This document shows positions 58,981-64,000 of a stretch of 64,000 nt of DNA, one piece after another. The stretch lies in assembly GCF_005239225.2 (NCBI RefSeq), contig NC_133302.1, positions 4,960,001-5,024,000 of the forward strand, written 5' to 3'. The position numbers and the translations under genes are program-made. Source of the DNA: Populus alba. Its lineage: Eukaryota; Streptophyta; Magnoliopsida; Malpighiales; Salicaceae. Below the pieces are notes generated by a model. It made no database searches. It was not told where the DNA came from and was given only the letters and a program-made list of their open reading frames with translations. Each line of letters opens with the position of its first letter. The stretch's first letter is position 1.

Positions 58981-61916
58981 TCCACATTGAATCTTAGAGA
59001 GCTTCTTCAATAGATTTAGGAATCTGTACACTGTCAATTGGCTGAAACAAATGCATGATAGGTGGTATAAGCCTTCAACATGAAACAAATTTTCTGATGG
59101 GATGACTTGTGCATGACTACACTTTTTCTCAAAGCAATTGGAATTATTTGAATCATCAATAACAGAGACAGTATTTCACAGTCAGAAGCTTTCCATGCCA
59201 GAATAATATTGGGGCAGAATCTAGATTTGGTTCTGAATATTGGGTCCTGTGTAAGAGGTATTGTGTGTTCTATCTCCTTTCCAAGTTTTTTTTTCTAGAA
59301 TAGGTAGAAGAGCTCAATGATTTGTGATCTGTTTGGTGTAGGATGAACTTGGTCAGGAGATTGGACTGAGGCTAGTGGTGTTGGGATTGATTGGATTGAG
59401 GCTAGAGGTGTAGTGTAAGGATCAAAGCTCAGGAGAGTTCATAGGGGAATGGATTTTGGACAAGGACTTTGGTTGTCTTTGAGTTAATTAGCATGATTAT
59501 GTTGTATATTTCCAAATTCTGATATTTCTATGGTTGCCCTTGAGATTCGAACTTGGGATGATGATGCTTGATGTTCAAAAATGGTGACATCCATAGAAGT
59601 ATGGACCCTTTTTGTGAACAGGAAAAACATTTGTAACCTTTTGGTGTGGTAGTATCTATAAAAGATAACTTGAAGAGGTAGGGTCTAATTTTTCTCTATG
59701 GTGTATATGAACAAACACTGGCCCAAATACTTTAAGGTAGTAAGGAAAAGAAGTATGGTGTTGGAAAGGCTTGTAGGACTTGCTGGGAGTTTGAGTTTAG
59801 GATTTGGAAGGGCGTTATGTTAGAATGAGATATGTGTGCATATGAGTTACAGCTCCGCCATCATTGTTTTGGCAATTAGTAAGAAGAGCATAAGGGATTA
59901 GCACTTAAAAAGATGTCTATTCTTCCTTTAGCACGTTACATTTTGTTTTATGGAGTTTTAGAAAAGCTTAATATGGATTAGATGTCTTGATTTAGACATA
60001 TGTATTTAAAGGCTAGAATGAAATTTCTTTGGCATTAAATCTAGTTTTTTGGAAAAAAATTTGGATTTAGTGTGAAAATTGAGTTTGTATACATGGATTG
60101 AAGTTTTGGGAAAATCTAGCTGAGAACCATCGAGTTCAGTTATATGTGCACTGTGAGGGGCTCCATTACATCACTAATGATCATTGCAATGGATGTGATG
60201 GTTTATATGAAATGGTGGGATAGCTTTGACGACATGTTTTAGGAGAGTTGACAATTTTCACATTTAAAGGATTTCGTGAGCTTTTATTAGAAAGAAGGAT
60301 AGGAAACAACCTTTCAAGGTGCGTGAAGTTATGAGATGATCAAGACGATAGTGCCATACAAATCACTATTTTATTACATGAAAATTTAAGCTAGACTAGA
60401 CCTTGGATGATACATGCTTTGTTGAGTTTGCCTTCTTAGAGGAAATTACTTTTGAGGAAATAGAGCCAAAATTCTTAGCTTCAGTCTTTCCCGTATACAG
60501 ATCTAAAATATACACAAATGAGAAAGAATTGCACACTTTCGGGTCACAGAGTCCAATTTTCTAATTGAGAGTAGGTTTGAGTTAGGTGGACATTGGAGAA
60601 TAGAGTTTTAGATATGTCCTTGAGAGTTTGCTCAAGCCTATTCTTAACTTGGAGAAAGACCATCAACTATTAAAGACTGTAGATGATTAGTGCAATTGTT
60701 GTATTTCTAGAAGAGTGACATCTACTTTCATAGATTGATGCTCGAGTCGATGACCAAGGGCTTGAGTGTTTCTTACTACAATAAGGGCTGTATTGAAATT
60801 TACTTTTGTGCTAATAGTCCAGATCAGAACCAAGAGGTGTGAAAAAAAAAAAACAATTGGGGTCGAAGACAAGTGAATTCTGGAATGAAGAGTTTCCTGT
60901 ACAGATTCAAAGTTTTTTTTTGCTGAACAGGATTGTTCTGCTAGAGAATGGTGTTCTTATTCGTTGTTATCCTGAGTAACATTGTTGGCACATTGTCTGT
61001 CATTTATTGAATTTTTATGGTTTCTCAGTGAGAGGTTTGCATGAATCTTCAGCAATTTTCTTGAAATAGTCTGTTTGTTGCAGTTGATCACACAGGGTCT
61101 TTCCTTTCCTTTGTCGATTTCATAATAGTTGCTGTTGAAATGAGCCTTGACAATCAAGGGCAAGATCCTTCATTATTAGAGCTAAGTTTGTGAAGGTCCA
61201 TCATCCTTTCTTTTATTTCTTCATGCTACCCTTAGAGAATGCTTCTTTTTGAGATTTGGAAGAGTTTGATTCCTATTATTCTCTTGACTTCATAAGATTC
61301 TTGTTGAGCCAAGAAGAATTTTTGAAAGTCATCTGCCTGCTTTCCAATTCTCTACATAGGACTGTGTCTTAGGGCATTCTACTGTGAATTTCAAACATAT
61401 CTAGGTTTGCAATGAAAGGCAGAGCAGTGTTTGAAAGTTTGGAGTAATAGAAAGATTCTTGGCGTGATATGTAACACTGCCTCCAATTCAAATAGTTCTA
61501 TGTATTCAGAACTTGAATAGGTTTCTAATATGTTAGCTTCCTAGATTTCTTTGTTTTCATATAGGAAAGAAAATTTTTCCAATTTCATTGTCATGTGAAT
61601 TGATTAGCCATGACATACCATATGATTTTCAGTCTTCCATGTTCGAACATGGGATACGATTCTTTTCTGGTATGACCGAATTCCTTTGAGGTAGTCATTT
61701 ACCTTTCACAAATAAACATATGACTGATGATGACATTAAAAGATATTATAATCCATTGAGTTTTGTGTCATGTGATTTGGTGTGATGTGATTAGTGCTTC
61801 CTAAAAGGCTAACAGGTGAGGCTGTTCTGGCATATGAGGTACTCAGAAGAAAGCTTGTCCTGCTGCTGCATGCATTAGAGAAGCAGATTAGGGTTCAGGA
61901 ATAGGCTCTGATACTA

Positions 61917-62169
61917 TGAGATTTTGAGAGAAGTACTGTCTCTTTTTTTAATATTACAGCAATATTTTTGTAGCAATAAATACGATCAGAAGAGAAGCTA
62001 ACCTAATTTGACCCCTCAAAAGGAAATAAATACCTGAGAGGAATGCATTACACTAAACTTAGAAAGCAATATCTATAGAATCCTGGATAGTTAATATGGA
62101 ATTCACTTCCTAAGTCATATATACAAGATTTTCTACGATCTAATGATTTTTTTAGATTGATTTACGACA
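61917..62169 (-). repeat. 5' LTR of the old Copia
   Basis: About 253 bases, adjacent to the tRNA-Met primer site on its left. It has diverged visibly from the other LTR, so the insertion is old compared with the element at 42.4 kb. Confidence 0.8.
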
Positions 62170-63799
62170 GTTGGCAATGCAATGTTGAAGGCCTTGACGC
62201 CAGGTGTTTTTCTACTTAGCAATATCTGCAACTCATTTCCTGCTCTCTATCCTAGCTGTCATCCTTGAAGAATTGTAATAATGCTAGTTATCTAGATTAT
62301 TAATTCCATTAACATAATTCTTGAAATTCTAATGACTGAATACTGAGGATATTGATCTTAGATTAAGTGGAATATAGTAGAAGGATCTGTAATCAAATAA
62401 AGTTGAACAATATGTAATAGAGGAGAATTTCATTGAGTTTAAACTTTATCTGTTTCTACCCTCTGTAGCTGTGATTTGATATGCTTTCTGTTTCATAATA
62501 TTTCATTTCTGCAAATCGGAAATATTGCCAATTCGGATGGCATGTTGCGATTGTTCCTGGTCCTAGAGTTTTTTGTTCTGGAGGAATTTAGCTTCTTTCT
62601 TCGACAACTATGGGAGAGTTCAAGAGCAGATTGCTAAAAGATTTACGCAACAGATGGGTAGCGGATTCAATTTGATATTGTTTTCAAGTACAAATATGAG
62701 TTTGCTTGTATACTCAATCTCGGTTACATAATTGTATCTCGATGATTTATATGGTTAAGGGGGATGGTTGAAATTCTGCAAGAGCCATCATATTATTCAT
62801 AGAGACTTGAAACTGAGGTATGAGGTGTTGTACATGCAATTCTTTACCTACAGTGGAGTTCAAAATTGGTGGCTGAAGATTGAGTTGCCTTGAAACTGGC
62901 TTACAGTTGGTAAATTTTGTTGTAGAACATTCCCTTTTGGCAAGGAGAGGGTGATGTGGTGCTCAAAATAGCTGATTTTTGTTTATCGAGGTAACTTTTG
63001 GCAGAAAGAAAGGTAATGAGATGGTTTCCTGGAAAGTTTCAGGGAGACCCCTTGAAACTATGTTGTTAATTGTTTCCCCATAAAATTAGAAAAAAATGCC
63101 AAAATTTTGTATGAAGACATCAGGCAATGTATTAATTTTATTTCTTCTTTCTCATCTTTAAATAGAAGGTGATCCTGATAACTATGCGAGACAGTAGTGC
63201 GGATCTCCACTTTTACATGGCTCCAGAAGTTCTTCAATTTCAAAAGATATGATTATAAGTAATGATTTTGCTAATGTTTTCCTTTGGCGTGCATTGCTTT
63301 CTTTGCTTCAGAATAGAATTTAATGAATTAATCAGTGCTTCATTATATAGGTTGACATGTTGGAGTGTGGTGTAATTCTTTTGAGCTTCTTAATGTTACC
63401 CACTTTCGTGGCAGGAATAATTTTCCAGGTAGTGCCGTTCCGTAAGTTATAATCCTTGAAATTGTGATCGCTCCAGTCTCTAATAAAAGATAGTTCTTAA
63501 TTGACCTCAGTTGCTGCAGAACATCAAGTCAAGTTCATGTACTTCCTTTCTCTCAACACCATCCTTTCAGGGTTGCATATCCGGATGTGTTGAAATATAT
63601 TGCTCAAGACTTCTTTCTGCAAATCCAGGTTATAGCACATGGCCTGACCCCAACAAAACATATCTTTCTTTCCCTCCTGACATTTGTGGAACCATTCATT
63701 TTTTTGTATCTCTCTTGTTGCAGTTCAACGTCTTGTCCCTTTGATGAATTCTATCATCATAAGTTCTTGAGAAGAAAAGGGGTGGGAGTACATGGTCAA

Positions 63800-64000
63800 T
63801 AATAGGTTTTAACATCTTCCAATGTTCTACTCTCATGTCTTGCGATGCAATCTATATTGTATAAATTTTTTACCACAGATAGCCCTGTGCTTTTGCTTCA
63901 CTATCATCCCAGATTCAAAGTTATATTCATCATTTTACAAGGGAGAGATCTCTCTGTGCCATCTGCTACAAGATTCATAGCAATGGCCTGGAATATTTAT
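63800..64000. other. End of window
   Basis: Follows the last kinase-like codons. Nothing else is recognised before the window ends. Confidence 0.4.

Larger units (their letters stand above)
57202..62169 (-). mobile_element. Old, degenerate Copia retrotransposon
   Basis: About 5 kb, minus orientation, inside intron 1 of the kinase pseudogene. LTRs are 57202-57462 and 61917-62169, alike in order but with many substitutions and indels. The primer site (61916-61904) reads TAGTATCAGAGCC, one base from the tRNA-Met complement. A polypurine tract TTGAGGGGGAG lies beside the left LTR (57463-57473). Internal frames are broken throughout. RT is recognisable from about 58980 down to 57900; gag, protease and integrase regions (59000-61900) are too decayed to delimit. 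No clear target duplication survives (gattg against gttgg). Confidence 0.85.
55884..63790 (+). pseudogene. ATG1t-like autophagy kinase pseudogene
   Basis: Exon 1 (55884-56137) begins MDLEATKNLSESHTIGNYIL and SKLGESSF (glycine loop), then needs shifts: an extra T near 55966-55973, a missing A near 55994-56000 and an extra G near 56003-56008. It resumes [17 protein letters not shown] and [13 protein letters not shown] up to a good GTAAGT donor. Downstream pieces: EQIAKRF (62560-62665), SHHIIHRDLK (62780-62815), VLKIADFCLSR (62945-62990), PLYMAPEVLQFQ (63168-63259), a VDMW..GVIL region (63352-63428), LLQNIKSSS (63509-63630) and FDEFYHHKFLRRKG (63739-63780). ATG1 kinases start autophagy with ATG13; ATG1t is a short seed-plant form lacking the ATG13-binding tail. 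YLSKLN, NFLSS and the non-glycine DFx fit ATG1t. Many one-base indels and a Copia element in intron 1 make it non-functional. Confidence 0.82.

Noticed and set aside
1..64000. CRISPR arrays, operons, riboswitches, bacterial defence or phage systems
   Set aside because: The DNA is clearly plant nuclear. The regular arrays are ~150 bp degenerate satellites without unique spacers of CRISPR type.
1..64000. tRNA and rRNA genes
   Set aside because: I saw no cloverleaf with conserved A and B boxes. The tRNA-Met-like 12-mers at 23263, 45000 and 61910 are retrotransposon primer sites.

Overview
The window is AT-rich, gene-poor plant nuclear DNA: intron-bearing genes with GT-AG introns, plant-specific families (ATL RING-H2, plant ATG13, Kunitz inhibitor, neprosin/DUF239), Copia LTR retrotransposons primed by initiator tRNA-Met, and hAT, PIF/Harbinger and MITE elements. 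It is certainly a dicot. The protein sequences and the abundant 160-220 bp MITE family fit Salicaceae, probably Populus, but that is inference from memory.

Layout. 1-9 kb: AT-rich non-coding DNA with a perfect 42 bp inverted repeat at 2.8 kb. 9.1-9.7 kb (-): an intact intronless ATL-type RING-H2 gene. 12-21 kb: a complex of repeated segments (three diverged copies of one unit) and two arrays of a degenerate ~150 bp repeat in opposite orientations. 25.9-29.3 kb (+): an ATG13 autophagy gene. 32.1-34.6 kb (-): a decayed type I MADS-box gene split by a hAT element with an 8 bp target duplication. 36.9 kb: a relic of a Kunitz inhibitor gene between two MITEs. 39.6-40.2 kb (+): the intact Kunitz inhibitor. 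41.0-46.3 kb (-): a seven-exon neprosin-family gene whose third intron holds a recent Copia deletion derivative. 47.6-54.0 kb: a diverged duplication flanking a dead PIF/Harbinger transposase gene. 54.1 kb: a probable exon relic of a farnesyltransferase beta gene. 55.9-63.8 kb (+): a decayed ATG1t-like kinase gene with an old, degenerate Copia element in its first intron.

There is no operon-like system. Four genes look intact or nearly so: ATL, ATG13, the Kunitz inhibitor and the neprosin-family gene. The most interesting points are: ATG13 has lost a conserved acidic block but carries a phase-compatible new splice donor that would skip it; an ATG1-type kinase, from the same autophagy-initiation complex as ATG13, lies as a pseudogene about 27 kb away; a near-identical-LTR Copia sits inside an otherwise intact gene; and several breakpoints can be reconstructed exactly (hAT in the MADS relic, an array inserted into a duplicate copy, a snap-back inversion in the Kunitz relic). 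Exon boundaries were read by eye from GT/AG sites and frame; family assignments come from recalled family features, not from searches.
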